A stretch of 32,560 bases of DNA, taken from an uncultured Clostridia bacterium. GTDB lineage: Bacteria > Bacillota > Clostridia > Oscillospirales > Oscillospiraceae. The DNA is taken from contig CAMBAJ010000023.1 in the NCBI GenBank assembly GCA_945864305.1, positions 1 to 32,560 of the forward strand, in the 5' to 3' direction. The position numbers were made by a program, and so were the translations under genes. The notes beneath the pieces are model-generated. The model searched no databases. It saw only the letters and a list, made by a program, of their open reading frames with translations, and had not been told where the DNA came from. Within the stretch, counting starts at the first letter, position 1, and each line of letters starts with the position of its first letter. Shown here in pieces: positions 1-8,136 of this stretch.

Positions 1-56
1 TCAACAGTTATCCTTTTTCCGAAAAGGGGGTTGACATCTAATAGTAAGTCACCCCG

Positions 57-925
57 TTAGAACCGTTCTTCGTCAAACAGATAGCCTTGGAATACTGTGC
101 CATCTCCCGTGATGAAGCGGCCCCTTGCGTCCTTTGGTATCTGTTCGGCAGCGCTGGTGTTGTCCAGGATGATTTGAGAAAGCACGCTGTCCGCCCTGCC
201 GCATACCCGGAAATCCATATTGTTCTTGATCTGACCGGGGATGATGTTGGCGTCGGGCCGCTGGGTGGCAAGTATCAGATGGATACCAAAAGCCAGCCCC
301 AATCGCGCAATCGTGGACAGCCTGTTTTCGATTTGCGCCAGCAGTTCCTTGTCCTCTTTGCTCCGCCCCGTCTTGTCCAGCACCTCCGCCACCTTGTCAC
401 AGGCGAATACCAGCCGGGGTAAGTTATCCCCCGTGGCCTCGTTGTATGCGTCAAGGTCAGGACACCCTGTTTCAGCCAGGCGCCCCTTGCGGTATTCCAG
501 TACAGCCACAAGCTGCCCCAGAATGTAAAGCAAGTCCTGCTCGGTAAAGGCCATGTGGCATCGCTGCCGCCAGACTTTGGGGAAGTCCACGCCGCCCTTG
601 AAGTCAGCAATATAGACCTCGGCCCCCTTGCGGAGCGATTGCATGAGCAGCAGCTTCAGCAGCACGCTCTTTCCGCTGCCTGTGGAGCCGCCCAGCAGGA
701 TGTGGGGGATGTGAGCCAGATTGACCGTCACAGGCCCCGTGAGGCTTTCCCCAAGGGTCAGCACGAAGCTGTCCGGGGAAAGATAGGCGTCACTCCAACG
801 CAGCAACTCCGGCAATCTGGTTTGGGCGGGTACGGCATAGACCAGCACCCGGCTTTTGCTCTTGCCATAGATGATTTTCACGATGGACACATCCAAGGCC
901 GCTTCTATAGTAGACATCCTCCCGG
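57..925 (-). pseudogene. FtsK/SpoIIIE-like DNA translocase of conjugative-element type, N-terminally truncated
   Basis: Minus ORF with Walker A GGSTGSGKS, Walker B-like LPRLVFACDKVAEV, and FtsK-typical HLILATQRPDANIIPGQIKNN. Upstream of ~925 the frame reads through IS66-derived DNA out of frame, so the native N-terminus is missing. Confidence 0.8.
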
Positions 926-927
926 AT

Positions 928-1190
928 TCAGAAGCGGGCAGGCTCCATCTGCAGGCTCCGGTAGACCTCCTTGCCAATCTCCTCCATAACAGTTCCGCAG
1001 GAAGCACAGATCCGTTCTTCATTAGACAGACGGTGTTCCACCACTTCTGTAGGAGTTCCTTCGGGAACAATGTCCGTCACGCTGCCGGACTGCCGCTTGC
1101 GCTCATGGGCTTTCACAGCGATCTGTTCCGGTGTGGCAGATTTGGTTCCATATGAAGCCGTTTCACTTAATACAAAAAAATGTTCTCCGC
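928..1190 (-). mobile_element. IS66-family transposase (TnpC) fragment, zinc-finger region
   Basis: Minus-frame peptide ATPEQIAVKAHERKRQSGSVTDIVPEGTPTEVVEHRLSNEERICASCGTVMEEIGKEVYRSLQMEPARF resembles the IS66 zf-IS66 segment (CxxCG..M..IG.E....L...PA). No rest of the transposase is present. Confidence 0.75.
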
Positions 1191-1767
1191 CGCGCTGAAA
1201 AGCGCGATGAAGAATAAAACGCTTTCCAAAATCACGGTCAGTGAGATCATTCAAACATGCAGAGTCAACCGAAAGACTTTTTACTATCACTTTCAAGATA
1301 TCTATGAGTTGTTAAAGTGGACATTGGAACAGGAAGCGGTCGAGGTGGTAAAAAACTTCGACCTGCTGGTCAATGCGGAGGATGCAGTGGCTTTTGTCAT
1401 TGACTATGTGAGTACCAACCAGCATATTCTGAACTGCGCCTACGACTCTATGGGACGCACGGAAATGCGCCGCTTCTTTTATGCGGATTTTATTGATATC
1501 ACCTCCTCCGTCATTGACCAGGCCGAAGCTGTCGCCGGACTCCATGCCGATATTCGCTTCAAGCGGTTTCTGGCGGAATTCTATACGGAAGCTCTCGCCG
1601 GAATGCTGATCAATATGTTCACGGGAGATTTGGAATATGACCGGGAGGATGTCCAGAAAAATGTCATTCTGGTCCTGAAAACGGCGATTCCCAGCGCACT
1701 GCTGGCAAAAGAACAAGATATGGCAGTCAGCGCTCCTCTCTCTTTTTCCGATACGGATGGCGGATAA
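1180..1767 (+). CDS. TetR/AcrR-family transcriptional regulator (probably N-terminally truncated)
   Basis: HTH signature LSKITVSEIIQTCRVNRKTFYYHFQDIYELLKWTLEQE. ORF start abuts the IS66 fragment and no good RBS is visible. Confidence 0.8.
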   Translation: MFSAALKSAMKNKTLSKITVSEIIQTCRVNRKTFYYHFQDIYELLKWTLEQEAVEVVKNFDLLVNAEDAVAFVIDYVSTNQHILNCAYDSMGRTEMRRFFYADFIDITSSVIDQAEAVAGLHADIRFKRFLAEFYTEALAGMLINMFTGDLEYDREDVQKNVILVLKTAIPSALLAKEQDMAVSAPLSFSDTDGG

Positions 1768-1791
1768 TCGCCCCCGTTTTATTTCCAATCC

Positions 1792-1840
1792 GCGGAGCAT
1801 CCAGAAAAGGACAAGTCCTTTTCTGGATACTCCGCTTTTA
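1792..1840 (+). terminator. Rho-independent terminator after TetR
   Basis: gcggagcatccagaaaagg-acaagt-ccttttctggatactccgc followed by tttta; 19-bp stem with one mismatch. Confidence 0.8.
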
Positions 1841-2002
1841 TGTAAGAGCAAACAGTACCATCTTCCCGGGCTCCTGGATGGTGCGGAAGGGGCGAAACAC
1901 GCGGCACTCCCGGCGGCAAACAGGAATATGTCCTTGCATTTTACCCAATTTGATCCATCCTTCTAATGCAAAAGTTAGTTACCCTCATCCTGACCGGAAG
2001 AA

Positions 2003-2031
2003 TTGATTCTTTCACGCTACTGTGCTATAGT
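2003..2031 (+). promoter_or_regulatory. SigA-type promoter for the hydrolase/ATP-grasp cassette
   Basis: TTGATT-N17-TATAGT, ~50 bp upstream of the ATG at 2080. Confidence 0.55.
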
Positions 2032-2079
2032 GTGGCCAAAGACTGGAACATGTTCATACTCGCGGAAAAGGATTTTTAT

Positions 2080-2847
2080 ATGATTGACACTTGGAATATT
2101 ACCATACCGGAGCTGACGGGAGACACAGAGCGCCGGGCATATGTCTATCTGCCCAATGCCCTGGAGGACGACCCCGACGGACGCTATCCGGTTCTCTATA
2201 TGTTTGACGGACACAACGTATTTTTTGACGAGGACGCCACCTACGGAAAGAGCTGGGGCATGGGCGACTATCTGGACGCTCATGATGTTCCCCTCATTGT
2301 GGCCGCAGTGGAATGCAGTCACGACCCGAACAACGGTCGCCTGTCCGAATACTCCCCCTTCTCCTTTCAGGACAGCCAATTGGGCCGGGTACAGGGCCGG
2401 GGACAGGCCACGATGGAGTGGATGACGCGCGAATTCAAGCCCTTCATCGACGAGAACTTCCCCACACTGCCCGACCGCTCCCACACCTTCATCGCCGGCA
2501 GTTCCATGGGCGGGCTCATGAGCCTGTACGCCCTGATTGCCTATAACCAGGTGTTCTCCCGGGCGGCGGCGCTCTCCCCCTCCCTGTGGTGCTCCCCGGG
2601 GAGGGTCGAGCAGTTGATCCGCCGGGCGGAGCTGGACCCCGAAACGGTGCTGTATATGGACTACGGCTCGGAGGAGCTGTCCAACCACCGGCAGATGCGC
2701 CAGCAGTTCAGTCGGGCGGCCCGGCTGCTGCTGGACCGCGGCGTTCTGCTGGACTGCCGCATCGTTCCCGGCGGGGAGCACTGCGAGGCCAGCTGGGAGC
2801 GGCAGATTCCCTTCTTTTTGAACACTCTGCTCTACGAATGGGCTTGA
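2080..2847 (+). CDS. alpha/beta-hydrolase-fold esterase family protein (putative esterase)
   Basis: Start ATG 2080 with aaaagga upstream. Nucleophile motif GSSMGG, esterase-D-like motifs YPVLYMFDGHNVFFDE and GGEHCEASWE. Confidence 0.8.
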   Translation: MIDTWNITIPELTGDTERRAYVYLPNALEDDPDGRYPVLYMFDGHNVFFDEDATYGKSWGMGDYLDAHDVPLIVAAVECSHDPNNGRLSEYSPFSFQDSQLGRVQGRGQATMEWMTREFKPFIDENFPTLPDRSHTFIAGSSMGGLMSLYALIAYNQVFSRAAALSPSLWCSPGRVEQLIRRAELDPETVLYMDYGSEELSNHRQMRQQFSRAARLLLDRGVLLDCRIVPGGEHCEASWERQIPFFLNTLLYEWA

Positions 2848-2860
2848 CGGAGGTTGATCT

Positions 2861-3616
2861 ATGGAAACACAGTATTTTAAGAACTACAGCCCGACTCTGG
2901 GCCGGGACATGGAGTGCAAGGTCTACGGCCACGCGGGACGGCCTGTGCTGTTCATCCCCTGTCAGGACGGGCGCTTTTTCGACTTTGAGAATTTCCACAT
3001 GACAGATGTGTGGGCACCCTGGATCGAGTCGGGCCAGGTGATGGTATTCTCCATTGACACCCTGGACCAGGAAACCTGGTCCAACAAGGGCGGAGACCCT
3101 TACTGCCGCATCCGGCGGTATGAGCAGTGGATTACCTACATCACCGATGAAATGGTTCCCTTCATGCGGGCCATGGTCAACGAGTGCAACGGCTGGGAGG
3201 GCGAACCCGGCGTGATGGTATTCGGCTGCTCCCTGGGGGCCACCCATGCCGTCAACCTGTATCTTCGCCGCCCGGACCTCTTTGACCGTCTGCTGGCCCT
3301 CAGTGGCATCTACACTGCCGACTACGGCTTTGACGGTTATATGGACGATGTGGTCTATATGAATTCCCCGGTACACTACATGGCGAATCTGCCCGCGGGC
3401 CATCCCTATGTGGAGTTGTACAACCGGAAAAAAGCAGTCATCTGTGTCGGTCAGGGGCCTTGGGAGCTTCCGGAGACTACCTGCCGCCTGCGGGACATCT
3501 TCGCGGAGAAGGGCATCCATATCTGGGTAGACCTGTGGGGCTATGACTGTGCTCATGACTGGGACTGGTGGTATAAACAGGTCGTCTATTTCCTGCCCTA
3601 CCTGCTGGATACATAA
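2861..3616 (+). CDS. second alpha/beta-hydrolase/esterase family protein
   Basis: FGCSLGATHA nucleophile elbow; C-terminal AHDWDWWYKQVVYFLPYLL; 13 nt after the upstream gene. Confidence 0.75.
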   Translation: METQYFKNYSPTLGRDMECKVYGHAGRPVLFIPCQDGRFFDFENFHMTDVWAPWIESGQVMVFSIDTLDQETWSNKGGDPYCRIRRYEQWITYITDEMVPFMRAMVNECNGWEGEPGVMVFGCSLGATHAVNLYLRRPDLFDRLLALSGIYTADYGFDGYMDDVVYMNSPVHYMANLPAGHPYVELYNRKKAVICVGQGPWELPETTCRLRDIFAEKGIHIWVDLWGYDCAHDWDWWYKQVVYFLPYLLDT

Positions 3617-3661
3617 TCTCCCCCGAGATCGAGATATTGAGAAAAAGAGAGAAGGATCGCA

Positions 3662-4858
3662 ATGAAAAATGTAGTGTTCATTTCCCCCAATTTTCCCACC
3701 AACTACTGGCAGTTCTGCCGGGAGCTGAAGAACAACGGTCTCAACGTGCTGGGCGTGGGCGATCAGCCCTACGACGAGCTGCGGCCTGAATTGAAGGACA
3801 GCTTGAAGGAGTATTACAAAGTCAGCAGCCTGGAGAATTACGACGAGGTCTACCGGGCCGTGGCCTTCTTCATCTTCAAATACGGCCGCATCGACTGGCT
3901 GGAGTCCAACAACGAGTACTGGCTGGAGCGGGACGCCCAGCTGCGCACCGACTTCCACATCACCAGCGGCTTCCAGGTGGAGGACATGCCCCGCATTAAG
4001 TACAAATCCAAGATGAAGGAGTACTATCAGAAGGTGGGGCTGGCGGTGGCCCGCTACCATCTGGTGGACAATTTGGAGGGCTGCCTGACCTTCACAAAAG
4101 AGGCGGGTTATCCGGTGGTGGTGAAGCCGGACAACGGCGTGGGCGCCTCCCATACCTACAAGCTCAGCAGCGACGAGGAGCTGCGTCAGTGGTTTGACCG
4201 GGACTGTGAGCCCGGCGTCTCCTACATCATGGAGGAGTTCGTCAATGCGGAGGTCAACTCCTACGACGCCATCATCGACTCCAAGGGCGAGCCCATGTTC
4301 GAAACTGGCAACGTCACGCCCATGTCCATCATGGACATCGTCAACGAGGCAGACAACTCCATTTACTACATTGTCAAGGACCTGCCCGAGGACACCCGTG
4401 CCGCCGGCCGGGCCACGGTGAAGAGCTTCGGCGTCAAGAGCCGGTTCGTTCACTTTGAGTTCTTCCGCCTGACCCAGGACCAGGAGGGGCTGGGCAAAAA
4501 GGGGCAGATCATGGCGCTGGAGGTCAATATGCGGCCCTGCGGCGGCTTCTCTCCGGATATGATGAATTTCGCCAACAGCACCAATGTGTACAAAATCTGG
4601 GCGGATATGATCGCCTTTGACCGCTCCACGATGCCGGAGGGCAAGCACGCCTTCTGCGCCTTCGCCGGACGCCGGGACGGCAAGGACTTCGTCATGGACC
4701 ACCAGGCCATCATGGACAAGTACGGTGCCCAGATGAAAATGGTGGAGCGCATCCCCGACGCGCTGGCCGACGCCATGGGCAATCAGATGTATATGGCCAC
4801 CTTCCCCACCCAGCAGGAGATGGACGCCTTTTACAGCGACCTGCTCAGATGCAAATAA
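3662..4858 (+). CDS. ATP-grasp domain ligase-like protein
   Basis: ATP-grasp features: AGYPVVVKPDNGVGASHTYKL, YIMEEFVNAEVNSYDAI, MALEVNMRPCGG. RBS gagaagga. Same strand as the two hydrolases. Confidence 0.8.
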   Translation: MKNVVFISPNFPTNYWQFCRELKNNGLNVLGVGDQPYDELRPELKDSLKEYYKVSSLENYDEVYRAVAFFIFKYGRIDWLESNNEYWLERDAQLRTDFHITSGFQVEDMPRIKYKSKMKEYYQKVGLAVARYHLVDNLEGCLTFTKEAGYPVVVKPDNGVGASHTYKLSSDEELRQWFDRDCEPGVSYIMEEFVNAEVNSYDAIIDSKGEPMFETGNVTPMSIMDIVNEADNSIYYIVKDLPEDTRAAGRATVKSFGVKSRFVHFEFFRLTQDQEGLGKKGQIMALEVNMRPCGGFSPDMMNFANSTNVYKIWADMIAFDRSTMPEGKHAFCAFAGRRDGKDFVMDHQAIMDKYGAQMKMVERIPDALADAMGNQMYMATFPTQQEMDAFYSDLLRCK

Positions 4859-4880
4859 CTCCCAGGCACAAATAGGTAAG

Positions 4881-4924
4881 AAAGCTCCTGTGAAAAGCGC
4901 TGCTTTTCACAGGAGCTTTTTATT
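4881..4924 (+). terminator. Rho-independent terminator of the cassette
   Basis: aaagctcctgtgaaaagc-gct-gcttttcacaggagcttt then tttatt; 18-bp perfect stem. Confidence 0.85.
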
Positions 4925-4975
4925 CAGGTACGCAACGTGTCAGCGGGCGTCTGGCGCTGGATGGATAGGCTACCG

Positions 4976-5236
4976 CTAGTCCATCAAAAGGGTGTTCACG
5001 TTCTCCACGATGGCGACAACAGAATCTCGGCAGACAAACAGCCGTTTCTCGCCGTTCAGGCTGACCAGGCAGGAGCCGCTGTCATACTGATAGAAGGTCA
5101 ATTCCATATTCCGGAAGGTATCGGCGTCCCGGCGGAACACGAAACCGATCTCGGCGCCGCGGGTGGGCGTCAGGGAGTCGCAGATGGCTGCGTCGATCAA
5201 ATAGACCATCTGGGAGCCGGCGATGCACGCGTAACA
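4976..5236 (-). pseudogene. C-terminal remnant, possibly of a DUF4340-type protein
   Basis: Minus frame CYACIAGSQMVYLIDAAICDSLTPTRGAEIGFVFRRDADTFRNMELTFYQYDSGSCLVSLNGEKRLFVCRDSVVAIVENVNTLLMD. Upstream the frame is closed by a stop. Family assignment from memory of motif style only. Confidence 0.35.
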
Positions 5237-5409
5237 GTTCTATCTCTTTTTTGCTGCTCTAACAGATGGAGAACCATTTCGGACAGGCAGATTGTGATTA
5301 CACTGTTTTGGGGAACTGAGGGATAACAATTCTCGGCAAGGCATTTGAGGCTCTTTCAATATGATAAGCAATATGTTATGATGAAAATTGAACAAGGGGG
5401 GATACCGCC

Positions 5410-5805
5410 ATGAAATTGCCCGAACACTATGACTCTGACGTCCTGTTTTTCTTCGACGGCAGGCCGCTGGAGCTGTCACTATACGAGGCCCTGTTTCGGC
5501 ACATGGAGGCAGACTTTCCCGCCGCGTCCGTCAAGGTGCAGAAAAGCCAGATCAGTTTTTATGGAAAGCATCTCTTCAGCGCGGTGTCACTGCCGGTGCG
5601 CAGAAAGAAATCGTGGCCGGAGCACTGTATCGTCGTGACCATTGGACTTTCTTATCAATTGGAATCTCCCCGTGTGGCCGTGGCTGTGGAACCGTATCCC
5701 AACCGCTGGACACACCATGTGCTGATCTCAAAAGCAGAGCAGATCGACGGCGAATTACTGGGCTGGCTGCGGGAAGCCCATACGTTTGCGGAGAGCAAGC
5801 GGTGA
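5410..5805 (+). CDS. DUF5655 domain-containing protein
   Basis: Motif LSLYEALFRHMEADFPAASVKVQKSQISFYGKHLFSAVSLP; RBS aagggggg before the ATG. Confidence 0.7.
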   Translation: MKLPEHYDSDVLFFFDGRPLELSLYEALFRHMEADFPAASVKVQKSQISFYGKHLFSAVSLPVRRKKSWPEHCIVVTIGLSYQLESPRVAVAVEPYPNRWTHHVLISKAEQIDGELLGWLREAHTFAESKR

Positions 5806-5815
5806 GGTTCGGCAT

Positions 5816-6607
5816 ATGGGCATTTATACGATTGGAGAGCTTTTGGAGGCCAAACGCTCCATTGCCTCCACACTGAGCAAATGTGAAAAGGTAATTTTGA
5901 AGCTGCAACCCGGCAAGTCCCAGTACACGCTGACAGTCCGGCGTATTGCGGCGTTCAAGATTGCTCTGGATTTGATTGAAAGGGAGTTGAACAAAATGAC
6001 CATCCGCCTGGAAGAGCCAAAGGACTACCGCGAGGTGGAAACCCTCACCCGGGAGGCGTTCTGGAACAAGTACCGCCCCGGCTGCATGGAGCACTATGTG
6101 CTGCACTGCTACCGCGACCGCCCGGAATTTGTGAAGGAACTGGACTATGTGATGGAAGAGGACGGGAAGATCATCGCCCACATCATGTACAGCCGCGCGC
6201 AGATCGCCGCCGACGATGGCCGGATCGTTCCCATCATAATCTTTGGACCGGTCAGCGTCCTGCCGGAGATGCAGGGGAAAGGCTATGGAGGCAGGCTTAT
6301 CCGTTACACACTGGATCTGGCGGCAAAGATGGGTTGCGGCGCCGTGGCAATCACCGGAGACCCGGACTATTATCACCGTTTTGGTTTCGTCAGCGGCAGC
6401 CGGCTGGGTGTCTATTACGACGGCATCCCCCGCAGTGAGGAGTCACCGTTCTTCATGGTGAAGGAGTTGAAAGTGGGCTTCCTGAGGGGTGTCACCGGCA
6501 TTTACAAGGACCCGGAGGGATATTTTGTGGAAGATGCTGCCGTGGATGCCTTTGACGCGGGATTCCCTCCCAAGGAAAAGAAAAAGCTGCCGGGGCAGCT
6601 TGTATGA
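5816..6607 (+). CDS. GNAT-family N-acetyltransferase with an extra ~60-aa N-terminal helical segment
   Basis: GNAT core VLPEMQGKGYGGRLIRYTLDLAAKMGCGAVAITGDPDYYHRFGF. A second potential start at 5997 has its own RBS-like aaagggag. Confidence 0.8.
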   Translation: MGIYTIGELLEAKRSIASTLSKCEKVILKLQPGKSQYTLTVRRIAAFKIALDLIERELNKMTIRLEEPKDYREVETLTREAFWNKYRPGCMEHYVLHCYRDRPEFVKELDYVMEEDGKIIAHIMYSRAQIAADDGRIVPIIIFGPVSVLPEMQGKGYGGRLIRYTLDLAAKMGCGAVAITGDPDYYHRFGFVSGSRLGVYYDGIPRSEESPFFMVKELKVGFLRGVTGIYKDPEGYFVEDAAVDAFDAGFPPKEKKKLPGQLV

Positions 6608-6771
6608 GGAGGACAGCCGCCATTTGCTGTTACTTCCGCAGCCGCGGAAACACGTGGAAAATTGCGGAGGCCAGGGCCGCTCTGGCTAGGTATTTGGCAG
6701 AAATGGGCACCCCGGCTATGCGGCTGCTGGGATATGACAGAGAAAAGGAAGATCATGATGACGGATTATGA
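6604..6771 (+). other. Short ORF with flavodoxin-like N-terminus (possible remnant)
   Basis: ATGA overlap with the GNAT stop; ICCYFRSRGNTWKIAEA resembles the flavodoxin FMN loop (YxSxSGNTxxIA). 55 aa only. Confidence 0.3.
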
Positions 6772-7213
6772 ATTGCTGAACCAACAGCTGGCGGCGCTGA
6801 TCCATGGAGTCCCCCACAGGATTGCAAACCTCTCTAATGCGGCGGCGCTGCTCTACCACACGCTGCCCCACCTCAACTGGGCAGGCTTCTATCTGATGGA
6901 AAACGGTTTTCTTGTGCTTGGCCCCTTTCAGGGCAAGCCCGCCTGCATGGAGATTCAGATCGGACACGGCGTGTGCGGAACCGCTGTGGCGGATAACCGG
7001 ACGCAGCTCGTCTATGACGTCCACCAGTTTCCGGGCCATATCGCCTGCGACAGCGCGTCCAACTCCGAGATCGTCGTCCCAATCCATGGGGAGGGCCGAA
7101 TCGTCGGTGTTCTGGACATTGACAGTCCCTGCGTTGGCCGCTTTACAAAAGAAGACCGGGCGGGACTGGAAAAATTCGTGCGGATTCTCGAAGCGGAAAT
7201 TTGGTGTGGTTGA
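6755..7213 (+). CDS. msrC: free methionine-(R)-sulfoxide reductase (GAF domain)
   Basis: GPFQGKPACMEIQIGHGVCGTAVADNRTQLVYDVHQFPGHIACDSASNSEIVVPI holds the three family cysteines; RBS aaaagga. Confidence 0.88.
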   Translation: MMTDYELLNQQLAALIHGVPHRIANLSNAAALLYHTLPHLNWAGFYLMENGFLVLGPFQGKPACMEIQIGHGVCGTAVADNRTQLVYDVHQFPGHIACDSASNSEIVVPIHGEGRIVGVLDIDSPCVGRFTKEDRAGLEKFVRILEAEIWCG

Positions 7214-7257
7214 CAGCCTCTCTGCCCAGACATGAATACGTATTAGGTAGCTATAGC

Positions 7258-7314
7258 TATGCGGAGTGTCCTTACACGGTTTTGGAAACCTGTAATGGAC
7301 ACTCCGCATGTTTT
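7258..7314 (+). terminator. Terminator hairpin after msrC
   Basis: atgcggagtgtcc...ggacactccgcat 13-bp perfect outer stem followed by gtttta. Confidence 0.7.
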
Positions 7315-7354
7315 ATCTGTGAAAACTTCGTCCCTCCGCTGGGGAAATCCAGAT

Positions 7355-7897
7355 TTATCCCAGGGGCTGGAAGGTCTCGCCGGTCAGCAGCTCGTGCCAG
7401 GCGAATGTTCCGTTTTCCAGCGTCATATAGCTGTGGGGGGTATCGGACTTGGGCAGGGAGAGGGAGCCGGGATTCAGATAGGTGAAGCCGCCGCAGTCCC
7501 GGCACACCGGCAGATGAGTGTGTCCGCAGAGGAGGAAGTCTCCCTTCCGCAGAGGCGGCGGATTATCCGGGCCGTAGGTATGGCCGTGGGTGGCGCAGAT
7601 GATCAGGCCGTCCACAAACAGAAAGCTATAATCAGCCAGAATGGGGAAGTTCAGGACCATCTGGTCCACCTCCGCGTCGCAGTTGCCACGGACGCACAGC
7701 AGCTTGTCCGCGGCATCGTTTAGCAAAGCGGTGACGGCCTTGGTGTCATATTCCTCCGGCAGTTCATTCCGGGGACCGTGGTACAGCAGATCCCCCAGCA
7801 ATACCATCCGGTCCGCCCGCTCCCGCCGAAAAGCGTCCAGCAGAGCCCGGCAGTAATAGGCGGAGCCATGGAGATCGGATGCGATCAGTAATTTCAT
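7355..7897 (-). CDS. yfcE: YfcE/MJ0936-type metallophosphoesterase (phosphodiesterase)
   Basis: MKLLIASDLHGS, LLGDLLYHGPRN, VRGNCDAEVD, THGHTYG, LLCGHTHLP, NPGSLSLPK. RBS aggagat. Confidence 0.9.
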   Translation of the reverse strand: MKLLIASDLHGSAYYCRALLDAFRRERADRMVLLGDLLYHGPRNELPEEYDTKAVTALLNDAADKLLCVRGNCDAEVDQMVLNFPILADYSFLFVDGLIICATHGHTYGPDNPPPLRKGDFLLCGHTHLPVCRDCGGFTYLNPGSLSLPKSDTPHSYMTLENGTFAWHELLTGETFQPLG

Positions 7898-8058
7898 GGG
7901 ATTATCTCCTTTGATTCGGAATGGGCTTATTTTACAGTCTTTCAGAGGCAAAAGCAACCGGACAAGGCAGTTTTCTCAGGAAATCCCCCCAAATGGTCGT
8001 CCAGATGGCGTCAGGGCATAGGGCGGAAGGAAGTGGCTCTGAAAATATCTGAAAAGGA

Positions 8059-8085
8059 CGAAACGTTTTTTCGACAAAATTCGTC
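8059..8085 (+). promoter_or_regulatory. Putative ECF-sigma-type promoter upstream of floT
   Basis: cGAAAC-N17-CGTC with a T-run after AAC; resembles SigW-type TGAAAC-N16-CGTA. Confidence 0.4.
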
Positions 8086-8136
8086 TCTCTAATTAGAGAG
8101 CCAATTTTAACCTGAAAAAGAAAGAGGAGGTATCCC

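Noticed and set aside
2708-4702. 664-aa minus ORF antisense to the ATP-grasp cassette
   Set aside because: Crosses the boundaries of three plus-strand genes; biased composition, no motif.
5318-5334. gggataacaattctc resembling part of lacO
   Set aside because: Short chance match at the end of a degraded region; no LacI-type regulator nearby and no full dyad.
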